DNA from: Streptomyces sp. V1I1
Lineage (GTDB): Bacteria > Actinomycetota > Actinomycetes > Streptomycetales > Streptomycetaceae
DNA length: 64,000 nucleotides
Direction: 5' to 3'
Assembly: GCF_030817355.1 (NCBI RefSeq)
Contig: NZ_JAUSZH010000001.1
Location: 310,001 to 374,000, forward strand
Both the position numbers and the translations under genes were made by a program. The stretch's first letter is position 1, and every line of letters starts with the position of its first letter. Below are positions 17,241 to 25,917 of the stretch, in pieces. Below the pieces are notes generated by a model. It did no database searches. It was not told the DNA's origin and saw only the letters and a list, made by a program, of their open reading frames with translations.

Positions 17241-17319
17241 TTCTTACTCAGGCTGCCGACCGTGGAAGCGTGTTGGTCGGTGCGGTTAGTGCTGAGACCG
17301 GCGGCCCAACCAGCGTCGA

Positions 17320-17901
17320 TCACCATTTGTCGGCGGCGTACGGCCGGAGCCATAGGGCGGTCTGCAGCGTCACCGACTTGAACCATGCCTGATACATGCG
17401 TTCCACAGCCGCTTCGTCATGGCCCTTATTTGCCAGGAACGGTCGGATCGTGGCAGTGATGGGGTAGATGAACGCCACCATGTAGCGCAGGGGGACATGA
17501 GGGACGGAGGCGGCGCCGTCGGTCTGGTTCTTCTTGTCTTCGGTGTGGCGGAGTCCGATTTCATGCGCGTAGGAGAGCCACTCCTCGTCGTGCGGGCGGC
17601 GGCAGGTGTCCATGATCCACTGCCCGAATCGCCTGCGGACACGCGCCAGGTAGTCGTCGAGGACCGTACCGTCCGAGGTCGCGAAGTATGCGACGAGGTG
17701 CGGATGGGAGGCCACGAATCCGTACCAGACGTCCAGGACGTCCTCGACCTGGTCCTCCAGCACCTCCCCCGCCATGTGCAAGGCCTCCTTGTCATCGGTG
17801 GTGAACAGAACACTGGCTTCCAGCTTGGCCAGCTCATCCCTCGAGACTGGGCTGGGCGGAGTCGAACCGTAGGCGTAACCGGCCGGGGGGTGCGTGCTCA
17901 T
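17320..17901 (-). CDS. Protoglobin-domain protein
   Basis: A 193-residue single-domain haem globin of the protoglobin family. An N-terminal extension precedes FTTDDKEALHMAGEVLEDQVEDVLDVWYGFVASHPHLVAYF, then RRFGQWIMDTCRRP..EWLSYAHEIGLRHTEDKKN, where a His is the likely proximal ligand, and the C-terminal helices YMVAFIYPITATIRPFLA and MYQAWFKSVTLQTALWLRPY. Length equals the family norm of about 195. It is not fused to a signalling domain. GAGAGGCG lies upstream of ATG 17901. A role in gas binding or nitric-oxide and oxygen chemistry is expected from the family. Intact and alone. Confidence 0.88.
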   Translation of the reverse strand: MSTHPPAGYAYGSTPPSPVSRDELAKLEASVLFTTDDKEALHMAGEVLEDQVEDVLDVWYGFVASHPHLVAYFATSDGTVLDDYLARVRRRFGQWIMDTCRRPHDEEWLSYAHEIGLRHTEDKKNQTDGAASVPHVPLRYMVAFIYPITATIRPFLANKGHDEAAVERMYQAWFKSVTLQTALWLRPYAADKW

Positions 17902-18052
17902 GCGGAATCGCCTCTCATTCCCATCGTTCTCCCATTGAAAGCGACATCACGCAGGAATCGGAGAACAGCCCGTCGCAGCGTGTCGGACGGAGCCGCCTCC
18001 GCAGGAAGCGACGACAACGTGCGGATGTCTGAGCGTCAAGCCTGAATAACCT

Positions 18053-19165
18053 TCATGTGGTGGGTTCCGGGGGCCCGTTCTCAGTTCGGGTGAGAACGAG
18101 GATTGCCATGTCGTCTTGCCGTTGATTCCCAGTCCAGCTGGACACGTCCTGTGCGAGGGCGTCTACAAGGTGGCTCGGATGGCTGTATTCGCCTGCGGGA
18201 AGCTGGGTGCAAGGATCGTAGAACCTGCCGTGCTGATTGCGCGCTTCGGTCACGCCGTCGGTGACCAGCAGAAGTGAGGCGCCCGGCCGCAGCGTAAAGA
18301 CATCTGCGGCGGACACACTGCCCCCCGCCCCGGTCTCCGGCAGCATCATCCCAAGCGGCAGTTCGTAACTCGCTGGTTCCAGTTGGACCACGGTTCCTCC
18401 CTCCACCAGGAAAGGCGCCGGATGGCCACGATTGACCAGCTGGACTGCGTCGCCGTCTGGCGGGATCTGGACCAGCACTGCGGTAGTGAAGTCCTCAAAG
18501 CCGCTGGCGGTCTCCCGGCGACGGTCGCTCTCCAGGGACAGAGCGCTGTCCAGCCGGTGCGCCAGCTCTGCCAGCGTGGGAGCCTGCTCGGCTTCCTGGC
18601 GAAACGCTCCGACGATCACCGAGACGGAGGAGACTGCCTGCAGCCCCTTACCCCGAACATCACCGATAATTGCGCGAACTCCATATGGGGTGGTCTGCAC
18701 GGCGTACAGATCTCCACCAATCCGAGCCTCTGCCTGCGCCGTCTCGTAGCGAGCGGCCACGGCGAGCGGCCCGGCGCGGTGCGGAGGGTCCGGCAATACC
18801 GCACGCTGCACCGCCTCGGCAACATCGCGGGCCTGCGCAAGATAGCGTCCCTGCCGATGCAGCAGGCGGTTGATCCCCAACGCGATCGTACTGACGATGA
18901 GTACGTCGGCCAGGTCGACGAAGAGCGCAGTCGCAGGACGTCGGAGGTGCAGGTCCAGCGCAATCGAGAGCACGCACGCCAGCACAGCGAATGCCAGCCC
19001 GATGCGGAACGTCAGCAGGACACATGCGATCAGCGGGGCGGCCGCCAGAAGAGGCAGACCCATGTACGGCTGCGGCCCGAAGAGGTCAGCAGCCGCGCCC
19101 CCGAGGAGCAGCAAGGCAGCGACAGCATGGGGGAATGCGAGCAGCCCCCTGCGGAACATCGTCAT
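18053..19165 (-). CDS. Membrane PP2C/SpoIIE-type serine phosphatase
   Basis: A 370-residue protein from ATG 19165 (a 403-residue version from 19264 adds a polar, unconserved stretch). About four membrane helices in residues 5-105 are followed by a short coiled linker (GRYLAQARDVAEAVQRAVLP) and a SpoIIE/RsbU-type PP2C domain: ARIGGDLYAVQTTPYGVRAIIGDVRGKGLQA (metal-binding Asp residues), NRGHPAP and LLLVTDGVTEARN. In Streptomyces such phosphatases act on anti-anti-sigma factors and so steer sigma-factor release. No partner anti-sigma gene is adjacent. Confidence 0.9.
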   Translation of the reverse strand: MTMFRRGLLAFPHAVAALLLLGGAAADLFGPQPYMGLPLLAAAPLIACVLLTFRIGLAFAVLACVLSIALDLHLRRPATALFVDLADVLIVSTIALGINRLLHRQGRYLAQARDVAEAVQRAVLPDPPHRAGPLAVAARYETAQAEARIGGDLYAVQTTPYGVRAIIGDVRGKGLQAVSSVSVIVGAFRQEAEQAPTLAELAHRLDSALSLESDRRRETASGFEDFTTAVLVQIPPDGDAVQLVNRGHPAPFLVEGGTVVQLEPASYELPLGMMLPETGAGGSVSAADVFTLRPGASLLLVTDGVTEARNQHGRFYDPCTQLPAGEYSHPSHLVDALAQDVSSWTGNQRQDDMAILVLTRTENGPPEPTT

Positions 19166-19893
19166 AACGTCTCTCTGATCGGGGGCTTCCACACGGTGTG
19201 ATCGGACCTTTTCCGGTGGGCCGGCAAGCCCTTTCCCCCCGCAAGAGACCTGCTGCCGAGCCATAGCCGGGTTTCATGAATCCTTTCGGCATTGGCTCAC
19301 TCCAGCCCCAGATCCTCTGACAGAGCAACGACGACACGCGGGACCCATGGCGGATTCGGGGCTGGCGCACCGGTCGGCCTGCCAGCGTCGCGCCCACCAG
19401 GGCACCCAGCACCGTGCCCGCGACAGGCACGGGCTCGCTCTCCTCGGCAGCGAGCAGACCGCGGCAGGCGCGTCCACCTGCCGGGTGGACCAGCCGGTGC
19501 CGAGCCCGTCACGGTTCGTCGTCCCGGCCTGTATCCGCAAGGGCCTCAGCCCGGCGGTCGCCGGCGCGCCGGACCGAAGCCACGCCGCCGCCGCCCGTCA
19601 GGCGCACTGGGCTCGCTGCTTGACATGCGCCGACAAGAGCGCCATCTGCCCTGGACTCAGGAGAGTTGGCTCCGACCCTGCCGTCTCCGTACGGCCCTTG
19701 CACGTTGCCGGATGATGGCAAGGGCAGCTGGAGGCATTGTCGTTGTCATTGAGGGTTTCGAGATCTCCGCACCTGGCGTTCCCGGCGGTCGCGGCGGTGA
19801 TCCAGCGACTCCGTCAACGGCATTGACCTTGAAGAACAAGCTCAGTGCCTGTTCCTGAACGAGACATGGCAGTGGTGATCTGCCCCGCCGCGG
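19166..19893. other. About 700 bp without a recognisable gene
   Basis: All six frames give Pro/Arg/Ala-rich shadow translations. A minus segment, VPVAGTVLGALVGATLAG (about 19375-19430), resembles a glycine-zipper membrane helix but has no supported frame around it. It may include the promoter of the phosphatase gene. Confidence 0.4.
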
Positions 19894-19920
19894 CTAGGCC
19901 TGTCCGGCGGATCATGTGAC
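19894..19920. repeat. Terminal inverted repeat of an IS5-type element, left
   Basis: CTAG followed by GCCTGTCCGGCGGATCATGT and GAC. The complement of 21630-21656 reads CTAG, GGTCTGTCCGGCGGATCTTG, TGAC: 20 of 23 positions match inside the CTAG. CTAG is very rare in Streptomyces DNA, so its presence at both outer edges points to a target duplication. Confidence 0.65.
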
Positions 19921-19935
19921 TACTAGGCTGCGACG

Positions 19936-20709
19936 ATGGACCGAGTAACCGATGTGCCCGAGAGTCTCGCCCAGTCTGCAGATCCGGCCCGGGTGAATGA
20001 CTACGAGAGCTTCGCCGAGGCGTACTCGGCGGAAAACGAGAACAACCTCGTGAACGCGTACTACGAGCGGCCCGCGATGTTAGCCCTCGCCGGAGACGTG
20101 TCCGGCCGTCGGATCCTGGACGCTGGCTGCGGCTCAGGCCCCCTGTCCGCTGCGCTGCGCGACCGCGGTGCCGACGTCACCGGCATCGACGCCAGCGCCG
20201 GGATGCTGGCACTGGCCAGGCGGCGGCTCGGTGCCGACGCGGCCCTGCACCTGGTCGACCTGAGCGACCGTCTGCCGTTCGACGACGGTGCGTTCGACGA
20301 CGTGGTCGCGTCGCTGGTCCTGCACTACCTGGAGGACTGGGGGCCGACGCTGGCCGAGATACGGCGAGTGCTCAGGCCCGGCGGCCGGCTGATCGCGTCG
20401 GTGGACCACCCTTTCGTGGCCTACACGATCCAGGATCCTCGGCCCGACTATTTCGCGACCACCAGCTATACCTTCGACTGGACGATCAACGGGCAGTCCC
20501 TCCCGATGAGGTTCTGGCGCAGGCCGTTGCACGCGATGACCGATGCCTTCACCACCGCCAGCTTCCGCCTTGTCGTCATCAGCGAGCCGCAGCCCGACCC
20601 GGCCGCCCGTGACCTGTTCCCCGACGACTTCCATGACCTTTCGACCAAAACCAACTTCCTGTTCTTCGTCGTCGAGGTACCGCCGTCGGCTACCGGCTCG
20701 GACGACTAG
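19936..20709 (+). CDS. SAM-dependent methyltransferase
   Basis: A 257-residue class I methyltransferase of the UbiE/small-molecule type. Motif I is RILDAGCGSGPLSAAL (residues 60-75), the acidic SAM ligand is GIDASAGML, motif II/IV is LPFDDGAFDDVVASLVLHYL, and IRRVLRPGGRLIASVDHPF follows, a frequent signature of this subgroup. ATG 19936 is 16 bp after a terminal inverted repeat, and the stop at 20709 abuts an IS5 transposase pseudogene on the other strand. The gene thus lies between matching inverted repeats and may be a passenger. Substrate unknown. Confidence 0.85.
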   Translation: MDRVTDVPESLAQSADPARVNDYESFAEAYSAENENNLVNAYYERPAMLALAGDVSGRRILDAGCGSGPLSAALRDRGADVTGIDASAGMLALARRRLGADAALHLVDLSDRLPFDDGAFDDVVASLVLHYLEDWGPTLAEIRRVLRPGGRLIASVDHPFVAYTIQDPRPDYFATTSYTFDWTINGQSLPMRFWRRPLHAMTDAFTTASFRLVVISEPQPDPAARDLFPDDFHDLSTKTNFLFFVVEVPPSATGSDD

Positions 20710-21652
20710 CCAGTCGCCGATGACGAGCGGAGTCAGAGTCGGATCGAGGCGACGATGACGGTGCCGTGGAAGATGCAGGCGCACTTGTCGAACCTCGTGG
20801 CTACTGCCCGGAAGTTCTTGGGTGTTGATTGTCCGCTCCACTTCGTTCCTGCGCTTGTAGATCGTCTTGTTCGAAACCGACGGGTCGGCCGCCCTTGCTG
20901 CCGCGGGCTTGCCGGTTGGCCCGCTGGTTCTTCGGCTCGGGGATGGTGTGCTTGATCTGGCGTCGTCTCAGGTAGCGACGGTTGCGGCGAAACGAGTACG
21001 CCTTATCGCCGCCAAGGTGGTCGGGCCGGGTGCGCGGGTGTCCGCCGCCCGGCCGGCCAACGCGGATGCGTTCCATGACCGGGATGAGCTGCGGGGCATC
21101 GCCCCACTGGCCCGGGGTGACCAGCAGGGCCAGCGGGCGGCGCCCGCCCTCACCGGCGAGATGGATCTTGCAGGTCAGGCCGCCCCGGGAGCGCCCGAGT
21201 TGCTCGTCGGGCCGGTGCTGCCGGGGCGGGCGTCTTTTCCCGGCACCTGCGGCACGCTCCTGCGGGCCCCGGCGGCGTGCTGGTGGGCCCGGCAGGTAGT
21301 CGAATCGACGCTCACCATCGACCAGTCCATCCGACCTTCAGCGTCGGCGTCGGCCAGGACAGCCGCGAAGATCTTGTCCCACGTGCCGTCCGCCGACCAG
21401 CATCTATGTCGCTCGTACACGGTCTTCCACGGACCGAAACTCGCAGGAAGATCCCGCCATGGCATCCCCGTGCGCAGCTGGCACAAGATCGCGTTGATGA
21501 GCCTGCGGTGACTGGCCCAACGGCCACCACGCTGCCCGCATTTCGGCAGATGCGGCCTGAGCCGAACCCACTCCGCGTTCGTCAGATCTCCCCGCCCATG
21601 ACCATGCCAACGACACGAGACCACGACGGTCACAAGATCCGCCGGACAGACC
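20710..21652 (-). pseudogene. IS5-family element, frameshifted transposase
   Basis: The N-terminal half from about 21590 reads RGDLTNAEWVRLRPHLPKCG, then GMPWRDLPASFGPWKTVYER and MDWSMVSVDSTTCRAHQHAA. Other frames then give MERIRVGRPGGGHPRTRPDH, GGDKAYSFRRNRRYLRRRQI and lastly FRAVATRFDKCACIFHGTVI, ending near 20732. At least three frameshifts separate the parts. One is near the DDE core, where some IS5 elements use a programmed shift; the others show decay. The right terminal repeat (about 21630-21652) is flanked by CTAG, into which IS701 copy A inserted. Confidence 0.85.
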
Positions 21653-21656
21653 CTAG

Positions 21657-23038
21657 TAGGGCTTTGTTAGGTGGTGTCGTAGGGCTGCCAGGGGGTGGGT
21701 TGTCGGCAGGTGGGGCAGGTGCCGGTCCAGGTGGCCAGGAGGTGTTGGAGGAGATCCAGGGCCTGGTAGAGGGTCAGGCCCTGGCAGGGGCTTTTGGGCA
21801 GGTCCGCTGTTCGGTCAGGAACAGGTGGGCGGCGGTGACGAGGGTGACGTGCCGGTGCCAGCCGGTGAACGAGCGGCCCTCGAAGTGGTCGAGGCCGAGG
21901 GTGGTCTTCAGCTCGCGGTAGTCGTGCTCGATGCGCCACCGCAGTTTCGCGATGCGGACAAGGTCGCGGGCGGGGATGTCTGCGGGCAGGTTCGAGATCC
22001 AGTACTTGACCGGCTCGTCCTCGCCTTCGGGCCACTGGGCGATGAGCCAGGTCAGCGGGATCGTGCCGTCGGTGGCGGGCTTGGGCCGCCGCCCCGCGAG
22101 ACGGATCCTCACAAGAACGAAGTGCGAGCTCATCGCGGCTTTGGAGCCCCTGCGCCAGGTCAGGGTTCGTCCCTGGCGTCGTCCGGCGGCCAGCACGTGA
22201 TCCCGTAAGGACACCGGGCGGGTGCGGTAACGCGGAAGGGGCCTGGGCCCCAGGCCGCCATAGGCAGGCTGGTGGGGTTCGGCATCCTCACTGTGGGCGG
22301 TCATTTCGGCCTTGGCCTGCAGGACGTAGGCCAGGCCGCGGTCTTCCAGGCCGCGGCGGAAGTCGGCGTTGGCGCCGTATCCGGTGTCCGCGACCAGCAC
22401 CGCCGGCTTCAGCCCGGTGCCGGCCAGGTCGTCGAGCATCTCCAGCGCCAGCTGCCACTTCGGGCGGTGATGCTCGTCATCAGGGATGCGACAGCGTTCC
22501 CGACGGCTGGCCGCTTCTGGCGTGTCCCAGCTCTCGGGAAGGAACAAACGCCAGGACAGCGGACACGAGGCGGTGTCGGAAGCGGCGTGGACGCTGACGC
22601 CGATCTGGCAGTTACCGACCTTGCCCAGGGTGCCCGAGTACTGCCGGGCCACCCCGGGCGACGAGATGCCGTCCTTCGGGAACCCGGTGTCGTCCACCAC
22701 CCACGCCTGAGGACGGACCACCCGCACGGCCCGCCACGCCAACCGGGCCCGCACCGCGTCAAAGGCCCAGGTGGAGGACGTGATGAACTGCTGAAGCTGC
22801 TGGTGGTCCACCCCCAGGCGCCCGGCCATCGGCTGCATCGACTTACGCCGGCCGTCCAGCAGCAGCCCCCGCAGATACAGGGCACCCTTCTCACGCTGAT
22901 CCCGCCGCACCAGCGGCGCGAACACCTCCCCACCGAACTCCTCCAACCGGACACGACACGAAGCGAGTTCCCCGACCCTCATACCAACAGCGAACTACCA
23001 GACACCCAACGCGACAAGACCCACCTAACAAAGCCCTA
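21657..23038. mobile_element. IS701-family insertion sequence, copy A
   Basis: A 1382-bp complete element. Its ends are the inverted repeats TAGGGCTTTGTTAGGTGG (left) and the complement at 23021-23038, flanked on both sides by CTAG (21653-21656 and 23039-23042), a 4-bp target duplication. It was inserted at the CTAG beside the IS5 terminal repeat. A second copy of the same size lies inverted at 58037-59418. Confidence 0.92.
21774..22982 (-). CDS. IS701-family transposase, copy A
   Basis: A 402-residue DDE transposase (DUF4338/IS701 type). WVVDDTGFPKDGISSPGVARQYSGTLGKVGNCQIGVS holds the first Asp, VLVADTGYGANADFRRGL the second, and WRIEHDYRELKTTLGLDHFEGRS the catalytic Glu with the YREL/K signature. 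Intact, with the same protein sequence as the copy at 58093, so transposition was recent and the element is probably active. Confidence 0.95.
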   Translation of the reverse strand: MRVGELASCRVRLEEFGGEVFAPLVRRDQREKGALYLRGLLLDGRRKSMQPMAGRLGVDHQQLQQFITSSTWAFDAVRARLAWRAVRVVRPQAWVVDDTGFPKDGISSPGVARQYSGTLGKVGNCQIGVSVHAASDTASCPLSWRLFLPESWDTPEAASRRERCRIPDDEHHRPKWQLALEMLDDLAGTGLKPAVLVADTGYGANADFRRGLEDRGLAYVLQAKAEMTAHSEDAEPHQPAYGGLGPRPLPRYRTRPVSLRDHVLAAGRRQGRTLTWRRGSKAAMSSHFVLVRIRLAGRRPKPATDGTIPLTWLIAQWPEGEDEPVKYWISNLPADIPARDLVRIAKLRWRIEHDYRELKTTLGLDHFEGRSFTGWHRHVTLVTAAHLFLTEQRTCPKAPARA

Positions 23039-23191
23039 CTAGGGATCCCCCGGGGCGCGCTGGCGGCGCGGGGTGTCAGCCGCCACGTCCCCGTGGCCGC
23101 AGCACGGCGTACTGTCGCGTTCGCGCTCCCGTAGTAGCGTCACGGGGTAGAGACATGGAGTGGCGTCGATGGAAGGCGGGCGGGTGGGGCG

Positions 23192-23923
23192 ATGAGCTAC
23201 GAGCCTGAGCTGCTGCGGCCCGAAGCGGCGGTTCCGCTGGCGCCGTTGCGGGGGCTGAAGCACGTGGCGCGGCGTTACGGCACCGGGTTGAGGGGGCCGG
23301 AGTTCGCCGGGGCGCAGCTCATTGGGGCCGGGTGGGCGGCGGTGCCGCTCGCCGTGGCGCTGGTGGGGCTGCTGGTGCCGTACGTGCGGGCCCCCGCGCT
23401 GGCGTCTGCGGTGGTTCTCGGGATAGGTGTGCTGGCAAGGTCGCTTCTTCTGGTCGCCTTCGAGCGGCTTCAGCATGCGTACGAACCGCACTGGCTGGCG
23501 GATCAGACCACCGCCCTGCGCGGGCACGACTTCCCCTTGTTGCGCTGCGCAGTCCCCTCGGACGAGGCACCGGGCCCGCCCCGGGTCTGCGACCTGACCA
23601 GCGGCGACCAGGTCGGGGAGTTGCTCGGACGACGGGAGCGGGAGCGGGCCGCCGACACCTTCTCTCGGGCCACCCTTCAGTTCGTCTGCGCCGCCGGCCG
23701 CGGTGAGTTGGTCGTAGCCGAGGTGCGCCGGGAGTTGGCCGAGCTGGAGTTCCTGCCAGTACGGCCCGGAGCCCCCCAGGCCTGGGTCCGCTTCCCTGAG
23801 GCGTGCTATCTGCCGCTGCCCGACACCGGGCGGCGGCCTGCCCAGCGGGCCTACTGGGTGCTGTCCGGGCCGGTGCTGGTGTCGGCGGCGGAGGCGACGG
23901 CCCGGGCCGGTTCGGCCAGGTGA
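23192..23923 (+). CDS. Uncharacterised two-helix membrane protein
   Basis: A 243-residue protein, not recognised. Residues 45-92 form two membrane helices (LIGAGWAAVPLAVALVGLLV and SAVVLGIGVLARSLLLVAF). The C-terminal 140 residues are soluble and contain VCDLTSGDQVGELLGRRERE and a Trp/Phe-rich segment, QAWVRFPEACYLPLPDTGRR. Its last 73 bp overlap the 3' end of the NACHT gene on the other strand, so each could influence the other. Codon bias is high-GC3 as in real genes. It could be a regulator or immunity partner of the NACHT operon; that is a guess. Confidence 0.6.
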   Translation: MSYEPELLRPEAAVPLAPLRGLKHVARRYGTGLRGPEFAGAQLIGAGWAAVPLAVALVGLLVPYVRAPALASAVVLGIGVLARSLLLVAFERLQHAYEPHWLADQTTALRGHDFPLLRCAVPSDEAPGPPRVCDLTSGDQVGELLGRRERERAADTFSRATLQFVCAAGRGELVVAEVRRELAELEFLPVRPGAPQAWVRFPEACYLPLPDTGRRPAQRAYWVLSGPVLVSAAEATARAGSAR

Positions 23924-25917
23924 CGTTGAAGCAGCCTGTGCCGGAACTCGTAGTAGCCGTTCATCTGCCGCAGCACCCCCCGCTCACGCGCGTCCTCCAC
24001 GAACGCCATCAGCCGCCTCGGCGTATGCCCGCGTACAGCCAGCCAGCTGCGGGTGGCCACAAACCGCCCCCATGAGCTGGACCCGATCGCCATCAGCCCG
24101 AGCCCGGTGGCGCTGAGCAGCGCACCGCCGGCGGCACCCATCAGCGCTTCGATGGCGGTGGGCAGTTCGTCGATCAGGGTGACGTCGTCGAGCTGCGGGG
24201 TGCGCCGGCCGTCCTTGATGGACGCGCCGAGGTAGGCGCCGGTGAGCGCCCCGGGTACGCCGCCAGCCAGCCAGGCGTAGAGCACCGCGGAGCGGTCGGA
24301 GCGGAGCAGGGTGGTGGGGGTGACGGCCTCCATCGGGTCGCTGGGTTCGCTGAAGTAGCGGGTGGCGGCGAAAGCGATGCCGCTCAGCACACCACCGATC
24401 ACGGCGTACTGGGGTTTCTCGTAAAGGAACCAGACGATCACCGCGCAGGCAGCGCCGCCCACCACGCCGAAGCCGAGCACCCGCTGCAGTGCGTGCGAGG
24501 AAGGCGGTCGTACGGACCGGAGCCGCGGCTTGGCGCGGCGCGGATCGTCCTGGGGCACCAGCTCCACCACAAGCGCGCCAACCAGCGCAGCGCCCAGCCC
24601 GATCCACAGGCCCAGCAGCGGGCGTTTGAAGAGGGAGAAGAGCGCGATCGCCGCAGCCGAGCAGCCGATCGCCGCGTTGACCACGGCGAGCGTCAGATAC
24701 ACCCCCCGCGGCACCGCCCGGTGCAGCTGCCACCAGGCCAGTCTGCCGGTGCCGGAGTCGACATTCCGGGCGAGGAAGGCAAGATAGCGGCAGGCCTCGT
24801 CGGCGTCGACGTCACCGCGCCGGTAGGCCCGGGTGATGAAGGCCCCCAGCAGATGCCGTTTGATCCGCTCCTCGGCCTCCGGCCCGGTGGCCGAGAGCAT
24901 CTCCCCGGGCAGCGAACCGCCGAGCGCCACGGCCAGGGAGAGCATGAACGGTGTCTCCAGCGCCTGCGCCAACGGTCCGCCCGGCCCGGCGTCCAGGGCG
25001 GAGACCAGCGGCTCCAGGACCGGGCCAGGGCGGGCGGTCTCCAGGACCCCACGGGCCTCGTCCGCACGCAGCGGCTGCAGCCGTACGACGAGCGCCTCGC
25101 TCAGCACCCCGTCGGCGTCCAGCCGGGCGAAGTCGGCGGTGCGGCAGGTCAGGATGAAGGACCGGCCCTCCAGTTCGTCCTCGATACGCCGCAGTGCGGT
25201 GGCCGGGTCGGAGACCTCGTCCAGTCCGTCTAGAACGGGCATTACGCAGTGCTGGACAAGCTCGGCGGCGATCCGGCGGCTGCGCATCTGGTCGGCGAGG
25301 GCCGGGTAGTTGGCGGTGAGCTCGTCCGTCATCCAGTCCATGAGCGGGCGGGCCGGGTTCCAGGAGGAGAGATGGAAGAGCACGGGAACGGCTGGGCCCG
25401 CCGGTTCGGCGAGCTCCAGCGTGGCCAGTACACAGACCGCCGTCTTTCCGGCGCCCGGCTCCCCCGTCACCACCAGCCGGGACAGACTGCCCGCGCGGAT
25501 GTGCCGGGCGAAGGCGCCCGTCAGCTGGTCCAGTACGCCCTCGTCGGGCAGTTCGGCGGCCAGCCGCGAGACCCGCTCCGAACCGGACCGGCGCCGCCAT
25601 CGCACCGCCATCCGACGCTCCGGGAAGAGGCCGCGGTGACGGCTCTCCTCCGCCCAGTCCTTGGCCACCTTCCGCGCCAGCGCCGGCACCTGCGCTGCCA
25701 CCGCCTCGTCCAGCGTGGCTGGCGGACGGCGGCCGGCCTGCAGCACGGTCGTCACGATGGTGGCGACGGTGAGTACCACGGGGATGAGGGAGGCCCACAG
25801 GTCCAGCGCCTTCAAATCGCCGCTCCTGATACCGCATACAGCCACGACGAGCGTGGCGGCCAGGATTATGGCGAGCGCGGTGTAGACGACCACCGTGAGC
25901 GCCTGCCGGGCCCTCAT
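23851..25917 (-). CDS. Membrane NACHT-domain NTPase
   Basis: A 688-residue STAND-class ATPase. Two N-terminal membrane helices (about residues 8-29 and 40-60) lead to a linker, then a NACHT domain: Walker A GEPGAGKTA (152-160), Walker B MPVLDGLDEVSD (226-237) with the Asp pair and sensor region FILTCRTADFARL. The winged-helix part (AFITRAYRRGDVDADEACRYLAFLARNV) is followed by several membrane helices in the C-terminal third and a short soluble tail. NACHT proteins of bacteria act as ligand-gated switches, often in antiphage defence. ATG 25917 overlaps the stop of the isoprenoid-synthase-like gene (ATGA), so translation is coupled. Confidence 0.88.
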   Translation of the reverse strand: MRARQALTVVVYTALAIILAATLVVAVCGIRSGDLKALDLWASLIPVVLTVATIVTTVLQAGRRPPATLDEAVAAQVPALARKVAKDWAEESRHRGLFPERRMAVRWRRRSGSERVSRLAAELPDEGVLDQLTGAFARHIRAGSLSRLVVTGEPGAGKTAVCVLATLELAEPAGPAVPVLFHLSSWNPARPLMDWMTDELTANYPALADQMRSRRIAAELVQHCVMPVLDGLDEVSDPATALRRIEDELEGRSFILTCRTADFARLDADGVLSEALVVRLQPLRADEARGVLETARPGPVLEPLVSALDAGPGGPLAQALETPFMLSLAVALGGSLPGEMLSATGPEAEERIKRHLLGAFITRAYRRGDVDADEACRYLAFLARNVDSGTGRLAWWQLHRAVPRGVYLTLAVVNAAIGCSAAAIALFSLFKRPLLGLWIGLGAALVGALVVELVPQDDPRRAKPRLRSVRPPSSHALQRVLGFGVVGGAACAVIVWFLYEKPQYAVIGGVLSGIAFAATRYFSEPSDPMEAVTPTTLLRSDRSAVLYAWLAGGVPGALTGAYLGASIKDGRRTPQLDDVTLIDELPTAIEALMGAAGGALLSATGLGLMAIGSSSWGRFVATRSWLAVRGHTPRRLMAFVEDARERGVLRQMNGYYEFRHRLLQRHLAEPARAVASAADTSTGPDSTQ

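Noticed and set aside
19937..20700. Possibility that the methyltransferase and that at 14230 are duplicates
   Set aside because: Their SAM motifs and C-termini differ clearly; different subfamilies.
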